DNA from: Bacteroidaceae bacterium
Lineage (GTDB): Bacteria > Bacteroidota > Bacteroidia > Bacteroidales > Bacteroidaceae
DNA length: 64,000 bases
Direction: 5' to 3'
Assembly (NCBI GenBank): GCA_017524545.1
Contig: JAFXVN010000076.1
Span: 31,376 to 95,375 of the forward strand
In this document: positions 1 through 8,856 of the stretch, piece after piece
How the letters are laid out: each line of letters opens with the position of its first letter
Position numbering within the stretch: position 1 is the stretch's first letter
Position numbers and translations under genes: made by a program
Notes under the pieces: generated by a model
Told to the model about the DNA's origin: nothing
What the model saw: the letters and a program-made list of their open reading frames with translations, nothing else
Databases searched by the model: none

Positions 1-2193
1 GGTATAGGAGAGGTTGAGGTTCGAGGTGGTAAAGGCTGGCAGAGAGCGGTCTTTGTTCTCTGTGTTGTCGAGGTATTGGCGGCTGACGAAATTAGTGTGC
101 CAAGTTGCCTCGATGCCTTTCCAATGGAAGTTGAGGAAACCATTGAGGAGTACGGATGGCGAGAAGGCCAAGGTGGAGTTGTCGTAATGGATGGTTCGCC
201 AATCGTCTTCCCAAAAGACGCTTGCTTCTTCATCGAAGTCCAGAATGCGATTCCTGCTGAGTGCGGCATTGCCTTCGATGGAGAGCCATTTTGTGATGTC
301 GACTCCTGCCGTTAGTTCAATACCCATTCGGTAGCTCTTCTTGACGTTGGTGGTCAGCTTCTCGCCGATGTCGCTCTCCATTCCTGTCTGAACGAATTGG
401 TCGTCGTAATACATGCAATACAGATTTGCTCCTGCATGCCAGTTCGAAGCCGTATAGGAGTACCCTGCTTCTGTGTCGAACACACGCTCGGCTTTGGGGG
501 CAGGATAGTGTCCGTTGTCAGTAAAGTTGTTGCGCTCTGGTTCGCGATTGGCGATGGCATGAGAGACATAAGCCCTGTGCCCGCCTTGATGCCAACTGAG
601 TCCTGCCTTGGGGTTCAGGAAGTGGTAGTGCTTGTCGATATCGAGGTAGTGCTTGTTGTAGGTGCCGTCATCCTGCTTGACAAATTTGTCGTTATATCCG
701 TCGGTACGATAGCCTACGTGACGGTACTGGAGGTCTCCCCAAGCAGTCCAGCCTTTGCCGATGCGGTAGGAGGCTTTGGCGAAGACACTATGGTCGTCCT
801 TCGTGGCATCGGAATCGTAGTAGGTGTACTTTCCGCCTTTCAGCACTTCCTTGCTTATGAAACCTTCCTTTATATAAGTAATGTAGCCGAAGTGATTGCC
901 TGTGAAGCGCTGGAGAGCCAGCCCGCCAATCACATCCCATCGCCCTTTCTTGTAGTTGGCGTTCCAAAGCAGGCCGTAGGTGTGCTGTTTCAGTCCTTTC
1001 TGCCTCACCACATCGCTCTTCATCTCCTTTCCGTCTGCCCTGAAGTAGTTGAGCCCAAACTTCTTCGGCAGCTTGTTGTTGGGACGGAACTCTTCGTAGT
1101 AGCCGTAGCCGTAGGTGTAGTGAAGCGAAGCGGTGGTGCTCCAGTGCTGGTTGATGTCCCAAGCCATCGAGAGGATGTTGTGGTTCTGCTTGAAGTTGTC
1201 TGTCGTGCGAGGCCAGAAAGAGCCGTCGCTCATGGCATAGCGTTTTGTGAGGTAGTTGCCGTTGTCGTCACGGGCGAAGTTGCCATCCTCGTCGTATGCC
1301 AGAGCCTCGTAGAGCGAGTTGAATTTGCCTAAACCTCTGTCGTAGAGGTCTTTGTAGTCCTTGATGCCAGTCAATACGCCAAAGGTGCCGTCCATGAGGG
1401 TGAGGTCGTTGTCGCCAGCCGTAACACCGTTCCAGGCCTGCCCTGTATGCTCGTAGTTGCCGATGTTCTTGTATCGAAGCGTGAATCGTGTGTCGGGCAT
1501 CCATGTGATGCCGCCATAATAGGAGCCTGAGCGTCCGTCGGTTCCATGTAGGAATCCGTCGGTTTGCGTCTGATGCCAAGCCCCGTCAATGACGAGCTGG
1601 TTCCAGAGCAGTCCCGTAGAGGCTTGCGCGCCATAGTTCATCGTATTGTAGGAGCCGTACGAGAAGTTGACTTCGCCCTGAGGCTTCAGCGAGGGTTGGG
1701 CCATGGAGAGTGCTATCGTGCCGCCAAAGGCTCCGTCGCCATTCGTGCTTGTTCCAACGCCTCTCTGCACTTGCACGCTGCCCAACAAAGCCGAATAGCT
1801 GTTCATGTTGGCCCAGAAAACGCATTGGTCTTCAGGGGAATTGAGGGGTACGCCATCCAGAGTGACATTTATGCGCGAGTCGCCAGCACCTCGGATGCGC
1901 ATATAGGTTGTGCCTGTACCCAGTCCATTCTCGCCCCAAGCCATGATGCCTGGCGTCTTTGCCAGCAGGAAGGGCAGTTCGCGACCGGTCCTGTAGTGTT
2001 CCTGCAGTTCCGCCTTCTTGATGTTTGTTACGGCGAATGGCGCATCGTCTTGAGCGCGTACAGCAGTCACCACAATTTCCTGGATACGCTCTGTTCGCAA
2101 GGAGTCGTCTGTAGTCAGCTCCTCAGCTGCGACCGTGCTTCCCATGAGGCCAAAGAGGCTCAGGGCAATCATTTTTTTTGTTTCTCTTGTCAT
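1..2193 (-). CDS. TonB-dependent receptor under TPP riboswitch, 3' end beyond the window
   Basis: Outer-membrane active transporter, probably for thiamine or a thiamine precursor, powered by TonB-ExbBD. The reading frame is open without interruption from ATG 2193 to the window edge, so the last beta-strands are missing. The N terminus has a short signal peptide (MTRETKKMIALSLFGLMGS). A TonB-box-like stretch (RIQEIVVTAVRA) and the plug domain follow (KTPGIMAWGENG, MRIRGAGDSRINVTLDGVPL), then a long aromatic-rich beta-barrel. The substrate is inferred only from the TPP riboswitch just upstream; barrel sequence alone does not show it. Long antisense ORFs over this gene are shadows. I am sure of the family and moderately sure of the substrate. 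Confidence 0.93.
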   Translation of the reverse strand, partial: MTRETKKMIALSLFGLMGSTVAAEELTTDDSLRTERIQEIVVTAVRAQDDAPFAVTNIKKAELQEHYRTGRELPFLLAKTPGIMAWGENGLGTGTTYMRIRGAGDSRINVTLDGVPLNSPEDQCVFWANMNSYSALLGSVQVQRGVGTSTNGDGAFGGTIALSMAQPSLKPQGEVNFSYGSYNTMNYGAQASTGLLWNQLVIDGAWHQTQTDGFLHGTDGRSGSYYGGITWMPDTRFTLRYKNIGNYEHTGQAWNGVTAGDNDLTLMDGTFGVLTGIKDYKDLYDRGLGKFNSLYEALAYDEDGNFARDDNGNYLTKRYAMSDGSFWPRTTDNFKQNHNILSMAWDINQHWSTTASLHYTYGYGYYEEFRPNNKLPKKFGLNYFRADGKEMKSDVVRQKGLKQHTYGLLWNANYKKGRWDVIGGLALQRFTGNHFGYITYIKEGFISKEVLKGGKYTYYDSDATKDDHSVFAKASYRIGKGWTAWGDLQYRHVGYRTDGYNDKFVKQDDGTYNKHYLDIDKHYHFLNPKAGLSWHQGGHRAYVSHAIANREPERNNFTDNGHYPAPKAERVFDTEAGYSYTASNWHAGANLYCMYYDDQFVQTGMESDIGEKLTTNVKKSYRMGIELTAGVDITKWLSIEGNAALSRNRILDFDEEASVFWEDDWRTIHYDNSTLAFSPSVLLNGFLNFHWKGIEATWHTNFVSRQYLDNTENKDRSLPAFTTSNLNLSYT

Positions 2194-2222
2194 TTTTCCT
2201 TTATTATTAAAAGTTAACAATA

Positions 2223-2336
2223 AAGGGGTGCAGGCCGGGCCTGCTCAGAAGATTCCACTTATCATCCCTACGTCGGTATTGTCCGCATCAGGTGAGAGGG
2301 TTTAATCTCAGCCCGTCACTTTGACGAGCACCCCTT
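2223..2336 (-). promoter_or_regulatory. TPP riboswitch (THI element)
   Basis: Read on the minus strand, the P1 arms AAGGGGTGCT and GCACCCCTT enclose the conserved pyrimidine-sensing core GGGCTGAGA and the pyrophosphate-side core ACCTGATGCGGACAATACCG followed by CGTAGGGA. These are the diagnostic THI-box words. An extra GC-rich hairpin (2230-2244) sits between the core and P1. The 3' end lies about 30 nt before the TonB receptor start and no T-tract terminator is seen, so control is more likely at translation initiation. Thiamine pyrophosphate is expected to repress the receptor. Confidence 0.95.
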
Positions 2337-2349
2337 GATAATTTGTGTG

Positions 2350-2357
2350 CAAAGGTA
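2350..2357 (-). promoter_or_regulatory. Bacteroidetes -7 promoter element for the riboswitch-TonB transcript
   Basis: TACCTTTG on the minus strand, matching TAnnTTTG, lies about 14 nt before the start of the TPP riboswitch. Confidence 0.7.
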
Positions 2358-2459
2358 CGACAAAAAAGTGAATAGTGAATAGTGAAAAGTGAAAAATTAT
2401 TTGTTGTTCCTTAATCTTTATTCCCAAATCCCTAATCTCTAATCCCTATTCCCTAATCC

Positions 2460-2744
2460 TTATTCCCTTTTCGGCTTCTTCGGGAACCAGCCTTTGCGGA
2501 CGCGCTCGCGTTGTTCGAAGAGTTCGAGGATGGACCAGAAGCAGGAGAAGCTGAACACGCCAAGAAGGACGGAGGCATAGATATTCTCGACGAACAGCGA
2601 GCCGATGCAGCCGGCTATGCCAAAGAGGAGGAACACCGGCCAACACTTTACGCCGAAGTGGTATTCACTCTTGATGACAATAGGATGGAAGAGCCCGATG
2701 CACAGGAAAGTCGCCAGGCCGAGTATGATGCCGTGGTAGTTCAT
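2460..2744 (-). CDS. DUF4491 family small membrane protein
   Basis: A 94-residue hydrophobic protein with about three membrane segments (residues about 5-23, 30-50 and 53-72) and a basic tail (WFPKKPKRE). It matches the DUF4491 pattern, in which GLATFLIIGLFHPIVIK-like text opens the protein. Function is unknown. The frame also has a GTG at 2753 that would overlap the stop of the upstream peptidase (GTGA), but the ATG at 2744 gives the usual family start MNYHGIILGLATF. It is the last gene of the glnS operon and is probably translationally coupled. Confidence 0.85.
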   Translation of the reverse strand: MNYHGIILGLATFLCIGLFHPIVIKSEYHFGVKCWPVFLLFGIAGCIGSLFVENIYASVLLGVFSFSCFWSILELFEQRERVRKGWFPKKPKRE

Positions 2745-2749
2745 TATGT

Positions 2750-4393
2750 TCACTTTGGCACCTTATAGAGCGCGTCGGTCTGCTTGATTATTTGACGCCT
2801 GAAGTTCTCGGGATAGCCCGGGCGAAGCACGGGACGAGGATTGCCGCCGGGGGTCTTCTCGTACTGTCCGTTCTCGTCCATACGCTTGACAGCCATATCG
2901 TTATACTTCACGATGATAAGCTGTGCCAACTGGTTCCATTCGTCCATCATCGCACTTGCCGAACGATGACTATAGGCCGAAAGGAACTTGACGGCTTCCT
3001 CCTGACTCATTGCGGCTGCCTCGTCCTCAATCTTGGGCTGTAGGGCGTTGAAGTCGGCCTCTATCCTGTCGCGAACTTTTTGCAGCTCAGGGAAGAGAAG
3101 ACTGTAGCGCAGATAGACCATATTGCTGACCCAGTTCTCCACCCAATAGGCAGAGCGCGTGGAGAAATGGAAGGCGTCGGCAGTACTCTTGTCGTAGCAT
3201 TCGGGAGCCTGCTTCGTGTTGCAATAGACAGGCGTGAAGGCTACCATGTTCGCGTCGTCGTTGGCAAACCATGTGACACCGCCGATATGATTGGGGAGCC
3301 AGGAGCGCATCTGACTGACATAGACGCAGGCCGACTGCTGCGTGCTGATGGGTCGCTCGTTGAAATACTTCACGCCATCGACCTCATAGCTCAGTGGGGT
3401 GGGGCGGTAAGGCATTTCCCAAGGACCCATGCCGATGTCCTCGGTCAGAGCCATCGGTGTGCCTTCGTAGTGGTCGCGCATCATGTCCTTGACATCCTGA
3501 ACGGAGAGCGGAGCCTTCGGCTTGACATAAAGCGGCAGGACTTGACCTTTTGTGTCGCCCATCGCGTATGGGAGGTATGGCTTCATGTCCTCGGCAGCCC
3601 ATTTGTTGAAGTAGCTCCAGATGCGTGCCTCGCAATAGCGCAGAGCACCGAAGTCAGCAGGTGCGTAAGCGTCTGCAAATGAGAACTCAGCATCCTTTCC
3701 ACTGAAGTAGCCCTTCTCCTTTGCAAAGCTGATGACATCTTTTGCGTAGAGGCAGTTGTCCATGTCCTTGAGTGGGAACTGATGGATGCGGCTTTGGTTG
3801 GCATGACCGCTGATGCAGTCGTCGGGAATGCGCACGGCAACCCATACCGTTCCCTTGCGACCCGGGCCTTTGCCTATCATGTCCATAATCCAAACCTCAT
3901 TGGGGTCGGCAATGGTGAAGCTCTCGCCTTCGCTCTCGTAGCCGTAGGTTTCGGTCAGCTCCGTCATAACCTTAATGGCTTCGCGGGCAGTTTTGGCACG
4001 CTGAAGGCAAAGCACCATGAGCGAGCCATAGTCGATGAGGCCGCTGATGGTGTCCGTCAGCTCCGTGCGTCCGCCGTAGGTCGTTTCGTGGATGGAAAGC
4101 TGAAACTCGTTCATCAAGCCAACGATGCCGTAGGTATGAGGCACTTCTGGAATCTCGCCCAGGTAGTTGCCCGACTCGTAATGATAGAGAGGATGCATCG
4201 TCCCTGCCGGATGGTCTTTGGCCGGAATGACGCGCAACGGCTCGAAGGAACCATAGTCGTCCTGGCTATAGGAAATGATGACGCTGCCGTCTTTTGAGGC
4301 TTTTTTGCCGACAACAAGGTTTGTGCAGGCCTGTAAAGTTGAAAGTTGGAAGTTGAGAGTTATCAACCCAAGGAGTATAACGAGGCGTTTCAT
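2750..4393 (-). CDS. C69 family dipeptidase (peptidase U34), secreted
   Basis: N-terminal-nucleophile cysteine dipeptidase of 547 residues, a usual length for Bacteroidales members. The signal peptide ends at LQA and the next residue is the expected catalytic cysteine (ACTNLVVGKKASKDGS), exposed by processing. Further family marks are ETYGYESEGESFTIADPNEVW and VWVAVRIPDD. It probably acts in the periplasm or as a lipoprotein-like secreted enzyme that cleaves short peptides. Its ATG overlaps the stop of the upstream TPR gene (ATGA, 4390-4393). Part of the signal peptide (about residues 12-20) is encoded by a repeated intergenic-type word at 4335-4361. Confidence 0.92.
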   Translation of the reverse strand: MKRLVILLGLITLNFQLSTLQACTNLVVGKKASKDGSVIISYSQDDYGSFEPLRVIPAKDHPAGTMHPLYHYESGNYLGEIPEVPHTYGIVGLMNEFQLSIHETTYGGRTELTDTISGLIDYGSLMVLCLQRAKTAREAIKVMTELTETYGYESEGESFTIADPNEVWIMDMIGKGPGRKGTVWVAVRIPDDCISGHANQSRIHQFPLKDMDNCLYAKDVISFAKEKGYFSGKDAEFSFADAYAPADFGALRYCEARIWSYFNKWAAEDMKPYLPYAMGDTKGQVLPLYVKPKAPLSVQDVKDMMRDHYEGTPMALTEDIGMGPWEMPYRPTPLSYEVDGVKYFNERPISTQQSACVYVSQMRSWLPNHIGGVTWFANDDANMVAFTPVYCNTKQAPECYDKSTADAFHFSTRSAYWVENWVSNMVYLRYSLLFPELQKVRDRIEADFNALQPKIEDEAAAMSQEEAVKFLSAYSHRSASAMMDEWNQLAQLIIVKYNDMAVKRMDENGQYEKTPGGNPRPVLRPGYPENFRRQIIKQTDALYKVPK

Positions 4394-5850
4394 ATAATGT
4401 TGTTATTAGGGAAAACTCCGTGAATTTCTTTATATGCGTAGGCATAATAGTCTTCGGGTGAGATGTCGGGGAAGCGGTCATGGAAAAGGAGCTGGGTAGC
4501 CTCGCGGTCGCAGAAGGGTGCCAGCTTGAGGTAGGCCAGGAAATTCTCCATGTCGTGCTTGTGCAGATAGCAGTTTGCCAGATAAGGCACGACGAATTTC
4601 CCCTCCTGTGTGCCAAAAATGCTCCAGACATCATCGAGCAGCTCGATGGCACAGTCGTTGTAACCGGCATTGCTGTAGATTAGGGCGATGTCGAAAAGCG
4701 TCTCGCCCTGTTCGGTGCTTTTCTGAAGAGCCTCCGCAAAACATTCTTCGGCCTGCTTTGTCTTGTCTATCTGGAGATAGATGTCGGCCTTCGTCATGAT
4801 GTACCTCCACGTCTGGGTTTCATCGCCAAGCTTTATGGCCTGCTCGATGGCGGCGAGTGCTTCGGCTGTTCTCTCCAGACGGCTCAGCGCGTATGCACGC
4901 ATCTGGTAGATTTGCGGCAGGTCGGCCTCCCCGTCGGGCAGCTTCAGGGCATACTGCTCCGCTTTTTCAAGCAGAGGCAGGACTTCCTTGTAGCGTTCCT
5001 CGCTGCTATAGCAAAGCCCCAAAGAAATCTGTACGCTGAGGTCGTCCGGCTGTGCTTCGAGGTAGCGCGTATAGCAGTCTATGGCTTCTCCCATCTGCTC
5101 GTCGCGCATATAGGCATTGCCCTTCATTAGCAAAGCATCGCTGTCCTGCGGGTCGATGGCAAGAGAGAAGTCGGCTGCCTCCAATGCCTCGGGGTACTTC
5201 TCCAGAGCGACGTATGTCTCAGCCAACAGGTTCCATGCCTCGGAATTGTAGGGTTCGTCGTCCAGAATCGCCTGTAGCATGGGGAGGGCGTCCTCGTAAT
5301 TGTCCAACCCCATCAGAATCTCAGCTTCCATGATAGGGAGCTGCGGATGAGTGGGGTAGGTCTCTCTGAGGCGTTCCATCCAGTCCCTGGCCAGTTCCCA
5401 CTGGTCATAGTCCATGAAGATGGCTGTGCAGTCGTAGAGAAAGGTGTCAAGGCAGTCCTGCATCAGTTCCATCTGGTCGAGCAGGAAATCCGAGGCTTCC
5501 GGAGCACGTTCCTCACGGATGAGCAGTTCAGCACGGATGTAGATGACTTCGCAGTCGTCCTGTTCGGTGATGCCGTCGATGATGGCATGTGCCTCGTCCA
5601 GCTCCCCGTAAAACATCTTCTGGCGGGCCAGGAAGATTTGCGGGTCAACGCTATCGGGATGCATGTCAATGGCAGCCTGGATTGCTTGGTTGGCTTTGGC
5701 ATCCTGCTTGTCGGTCATGTAGTACTCCGCGATGTCGGTCAGCTCGTCGGCCTCCAGATAGGGCATATATCCTTCAGACACAGCCTTCTCGTAGCGATGC
5801 AGAAGCCTGAGGAAATGTCGTGAGTGATAGTATTTGTTGTTGTTGCTCAT
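4390..5850 (-). CDS. Cytoplasmic tetratricopeptide repeat protein
   Basis: 486 residues with at least eight TPR-like helical pairs and no signal peptide. Repeats of the form AWNLLAETYVALEKYPEALEAADFSLAIDP are clear between residues about 180 and 400. TPRs mediate protein-protein contacts; no catalytic domain is visible. The gene begins 13 nt after glnS and overlaps the peptidase gene by 4 nt, so it is in the middle of an operon. The C-terminal segment (residues 430-486, NFLAYLKLAPFCDREATQL) is non-repetitive. Partner unknown. Confidence 0.88.
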   Translation of the reverse strand: MSNNNKYYHSRHFLRLLHRYEKAVSEGYMPYLEADELTDIAEYYMTDKQDAKANQAIQAAIDMHPDSVDPQIFLARQKMFYGELDEAHAIIDGITEQDDCEVIYIRAELLIREERAPEASDFLLDQMELMQDCLDTFLYDCTAIFMDYDQWELARDWMERLRETYPTHPQLPIMEAEILMGLDNYEDALPMLQAILDDEPYNSEAWNLLAETYVALEKYPEALEAADFSLAIDPQDSDALLMKGNAYMRDEQMGEAIDCYTRYLEAQPDDLSVQISLGLCYSSEERYKEVLPLLEKAEQYALKLPDGEADLPQIYQMRAYALSRLERTAEALAAIEQAIKLGDETQTWRYIMTKADIYLQIDKTKQAEECFAEALQKSTEQGETLFDIALIYSNAGYNDCAIELLDDVWSIFGTQEGKFVVPYLANCYLHKHDMENFLAYLKLAPFCDREATQLLFHDRFPDISPEDYYAYAYKEIHGVFPNNNII

Positions 5851-5863
5851 TTCTCTATAATCT

Positions 5864-7666
5864 CTAACCTTTCAGCCCTACCGTCTTGTTGAAAATCAGG
5901 TGGTCCGGTGTGCTGTCCGGGTCAATATTATAGTAGCCGATGCGCTGGAACTGGAGATAAGACAGGGTCGGCAGTTCCTTTGCATACTCTTCGATTAGCG
6001 CTTTCTTGTTGATGGTCAGCGATTCGGGATTCAGGAACGGACGCATGGCATCTATGCCGCGCACGTCGTTCTCCTTCTCATACTGCTTGATGGCATCACG
6101 TGGGTTCTCACATGTCCAGAGGCATTCATAGTTTCTTACCTCGCAGGGTATGCAGTGGCGGCTGCTGACCCAGTGAAGCGTCTTACCCTTTATCTTGCGG
6201 TCTGCGCCAGGCATACCGCTCTTGCTGTCGGGGTCGTATGTGGCGTGAACGCAAACGATATTGCCCTCACTGTCCTTTTCTATGCACTTGAAGTTGCCCT
6301 GTTCATCCTTTTCATCCGAACATGCAATGATGTATGCGCTTTTCAGGCGCACCTCCTTGCCTGGCCCCAAACGCATGAACTTCTTGCCGCCGTCTTCCAT
6401 AAAGTCCTCCTGTTCGATGTAGAGTTCTTTGGAGAAGCGGATGGTGTGCGTATTGCCCTCTGCGATGGTGTTGCCCTCTGCATCGCGCAATTCGGGATTG
6501 TTGATGGCCGTCATCTCTTCCACCAAGTTCTCCGGATAGTTGTCGATAACCAGCTTCAGCGGATTCACGACGGCGCTTACACGGATGGCGCGGGTGTTCA
6601 GGTCTTCACGGCAGGCAGCCTCCATCAGCTTGATGTCGTTCAGTGCGTCGAAGGTGGTGTAGCCTATCTTGTCGATGAAGTTCAGTATGGCCTGCGGGCT
6701 GTAGCCTCTCCTGCGAATGCCGCAGATGGTGGGCATACGGGGGTCGTCCCATCCGTTTACCACGCCTTCCTTGGTAAGAATCAACAGGTTGCGCTTCGAC
6801 ATCAGCGTATAGTTCAGGTTCAGCTTGTTGAACTCATACTGGCGGGGACGGTTGTCCTCTATGTCACCCTTGTCACCCTTCCATTCCTTTATCCATGTTA
6901 CGAACAGGTCGTAGAGCTCACGATGCGGAACAAACTCCAGCGTACAGATGCTGTGCGTGACCCCTTCGAGATAGTCGCTCTGCCCATGTGTGAAGTCGTA
7001 CATGGGGTAGGCGTTCCATTTGTTGCCGGTGCGCCAATGCTCCATGTTCAGCACGCGGTACATGATGGGGTCGCGGAAGTGCATGTTGGAGCTTGCCATG
7101 TCTATTTTGGCTCTGAGAATCATCTTGCCAGGCTCTACGTTTCCCGAGTTCATTTCCCTGAAGAGCCTCAGGCTTTCTTCTGCGGGACGGTCGCGATATG
7201 GCGAGTTGGTTCCCGGCTCGGTGGGAGTGCCTTTCTGTGCGGCGATTTCCTCGCTCGACTGCTCATCCACGTATGCACGCCCCTGTAGGATGCACCACTC
7301 TGCAAAGTCCCACAAGTCCTGGAAATAGTCGCTCGCGTAGCAAACCTTTCCCCATTGGAAGCCCAGCCACTTGATGTCCCTTTCTATGGCCTCGACGTAT
7401 TCCGTATCTTCCTTCTGGGGGTTGGTGTCGTCCATTCTCAGGTTGCACACACCGCCAAACTTCCGCGCAATACCGAAATCCATCGCAATGGCTTTGGCAT
7501 GGCCGATGTGCAGGTAGCCATTGGGTTCAGGCGGGAAGCGTGTCTGCAAACGGCCGCCGTTGAGACCTTCTGCCAGGTCTTTCTCCACTTTCTGTTCTAT
7601 GAAGTTGAGACTCTTCTTTTCTTCACAGTCTTGGCATTGAGCATTATCTAACACTTCGTTCTTCAT
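5864..7666 (-). CDS. glnS: Glutamine--tRNA ligase
   Basis: Class I aminoacyl-tRNA synthetase charging tRNA-Gln. The HIGH motif lies in FPPEPNGYLHIGHAKAI (residues about 45-60) and the KMSKS-type loop is LMSKRNL (about residue 293). The C-terminal anticodon-binding beta-barrels are present (VSAVVNPLKLVIDNYP onward). Length of 600 residues fits Bacteroidales GlnRS. First gene of the operon glnS-TPR-C69-DUF4491, with its own promoter just upstream. Confidence 0.98.
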   Translation of the reverse strand: MKNEVLDNAQCQDCEEKKSLNFIEQKVEKDLAEGLNGGRLQTRFPPEPNGYLHIGHAKAIAMDFGIARKFGGVCNLRMDDTNPQKEDTEYVEAIERDIKWLGFQWGKVCYASDYFQDLWDFAEWCILQGRAYVDEQSSEEIAAQKGTPTEPGTNSPYRDRPAEESLRLFREMNSGNVEPGKMILRAKIDMASSNMHFRDPIMYRVLNMEHWRTGNKWNAYPMYDFTHGQSDYLEGVTHSICTLEFVPHRELYDLFVTWIKEWKGDKGDIEDNRPRQYEFNKLNLNYTLMSKRNLLILTKEGVVNGWDDPRMPTICGIRRRGYSPQAILNFIDKIGYTTFDALNDIKLMEAACREDLNTRAIRVSAVVNPLKLVIDNYPENLVEEMTAINNPELRDAEGNTIAEGNTHTIRFSKELYIEQEDFMEDGGKKFMRLGPGKEVRLKSAYIIACSDEKDEQGNFKCIEKDSEGNIVCVHATYDPDSKSGMPGADRKIKGKTLHWVSSRHCIPCEVRNYECLWTCENPRDAIKQYEKENDVRGIDAMRPFLNPESLTINKKALIEEYAKELPTLSYLQFQRIGYYNIDPDSTPDHLIFNKTVGLKG

Positions 7667-7701
7667 CTTTCACTCCTTGTTATATATAATATAATAATGT
7701 G

Positions 7702-7709
7702 CAAATATA
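7702..7709 (-). promoter_or_regulatory. -7 promoter element of glnS
   Basis: TATATTTG on the minus strand fits TAnnTTTG and lies about 36 nt upstream of the glnS ATG. Confidence 0.55.
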
Positions 7710-7830
7710 CGGCAAAATCCTGACATGGGTGGCAGGCAGAGGCAAAAAATGTACTTTTTTTTAGTGTTATGCTAAATTTATTCACATTTCTTCTTCCATA
7801 TTTCATAAAATGTTTGTATCTTTGCATTGT

Positions 7831-7911
7831 CATTATGACCAAACAATCTTTTTACCTTAAGGAACTAATACCTGGAAAGGCGGCTTGTCTCGCGACAAGC
7901 CGCCTTTTTCG
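7831..7911 (+). ncRNA. Candidate small RNA (or leaderless mini-ORF) ending in a strong hairpin
   Basis: The 305-nt gap between glnS and the next gene carries a plus-strand TATCTTTG at 7817-7824. About 50 nt later there is a 14-bp perfect stem with a TCGC loop (7876-7907) followed by five T. This looks like a short transcript of about 80 nt. An ATG at 7835, almost at the predicted transcription start, opens a 36-codon frame (to 7945) beginning MTKQSFYLKELIPGKAA, and the terminator falls inside that frame. A match to the -33 element is weak. It could instead be only a terminator shared with the convergent TPR gene. Confidence 0.4.
7876..7911 (+). terminator. Intrinsic terminator, 14-bp stem
   Basis: Arms 7876-7889 and 7894-7907 are perfectly complementary (AAAGGCGGCTTGTC), with loop TCGC and a T5 tract on the plus strand only. 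It may also stop minus-strand transcripts of the TPR gene ending at 7973, though the T tract is shorter in that direction. Confidence 0.8.
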
Positions 7912-7972
7912 TATTACAGCGCCACAGGTGTTTCCCGGGGCGTGATGTTCAATTCTAATGACCGTTTTGCGT

Positions 7973-8800
7973 TCAACGGATTGCCTGTAAGATGGGGGCA
8001 ACCTGGTCTGGACTTGCACCCAAGCTGATGGCTGTACGGCAATCCTGTCCGGCAAGGCGTTTCTTCTTCATCGCCAGATAGAGCGAGGCCCGGGTGAGGT
8101 AGCATTCCGGGTTCTCCGGCTCCAATTCGATGGCCCTGCCGACATTCTCCATAGCCTTCTCGTACTCCTTCCGACGCTCATACAAGCCGCATCGGGCCAA
8201 ATAATGGCGTGCGTGTGCGGGAAAGATTTGCACAAGGGCGTCAAGTTGCTCCATCGCCTCACGGGGACGGCCGTCCTTGCTGTTCAGGATAGCCAGCCCG
8301 AGGCGTGCGTCTTCGTGCATCGGGTTAAGCAGGAGCAGACGGTCGTAGTCGGAGCGGGCCTCCTTGTAGCGCCGTAGCTGGGAATAGATGTAGGCGCGGA
8401 AGAAGAGTGCCTCCTCGTTGTTCGGCTCGGTGTCGAGGACTTGGTCGTAGTCGGCCAAGGCGCGCTCGTTATTGCCCATTTGAAGATACAGGGAGGCGCG
8501 GCTGAGGTACAAGTCAGTCGAGGCGGGAGACTGTTCGATGCCCTTGCCATAGAACTCAAGCGCACGTTCGTTCTGCCCTCGTCTCTGATATATCTCGCCA
8601 AGGTATTGATAGAGTATGGCATTGGAAGCTCGCAGAGGGTCGAGCTGAATGGTTTGCAGTATCATTCCCTCTGCCTTTTCCAAAGAGTCGGCAGCCAAAG
8701 CCTCCACTATATGGCGCACGTTCTGCTCATACGACTGGGTATGAAGCATCTGAGGGATGGAAAACGTGAGGGAAAGAAGAAGGACGAATCGTTTCATCAC
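7973..8800 (-). CDS. Secreted or periplasmic TPR protein
   Basis: 275 residues with a signal peptide (MMKRFVLLLSLTFSIPQMLH) followed by about six TPR units between residues 40 and 260 (for example YLGEIYQRRGQNERALEFY and SLYLQMGNNERALADYDQVL). Likely exported scaffold protein in the cell envelope; no enzymatic domain seen. The start could equally be the second Met at 8797. It lies between the purA operon and glnS and is followed by the strong hairpin at 7876. Just upstream is an array of palindromic repeats. Confidence 0.85.
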   Translation of the reverse strand: MMKRFVLLLSLTFSIPQMLHTQSYEQNVRHIVEALAADSLEKAEGMILQTIQLDPLRASNAILYQYLGEIYQRRGQNERALEFYGKGIEQSPASTDLYLSRASLYLQMGNNERALADYDQVLDTEPNNEEALFFRAYIYSQLRRYKEARSDYDRLLLLNPMHEDARLGLAILNSKDGRPREAMEQLDALVQIFPAHARHYLARCGLYERRKEYEKAMENVGRAIELEPENPECYLTRASLYLAMKKKRLAGQDCRTAISLGASPDQVAPILQAIR

Positions 8801-8856
8801 TGGCTGTGTTTTCTTTTTTGCCGTGGCACAAAAACTTGAACTACAGGCCTACAAAC

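Noticed and set aside
397-1332. 311-codon plus-strand open frame
   Set aside because: Antisense to the TonB-dependent receptor, which reads continuously with barrel-like sequence in the other direction.
6155-7288. 377-codon plus-strand open frame
   Set aside because: Antisense to glnS.
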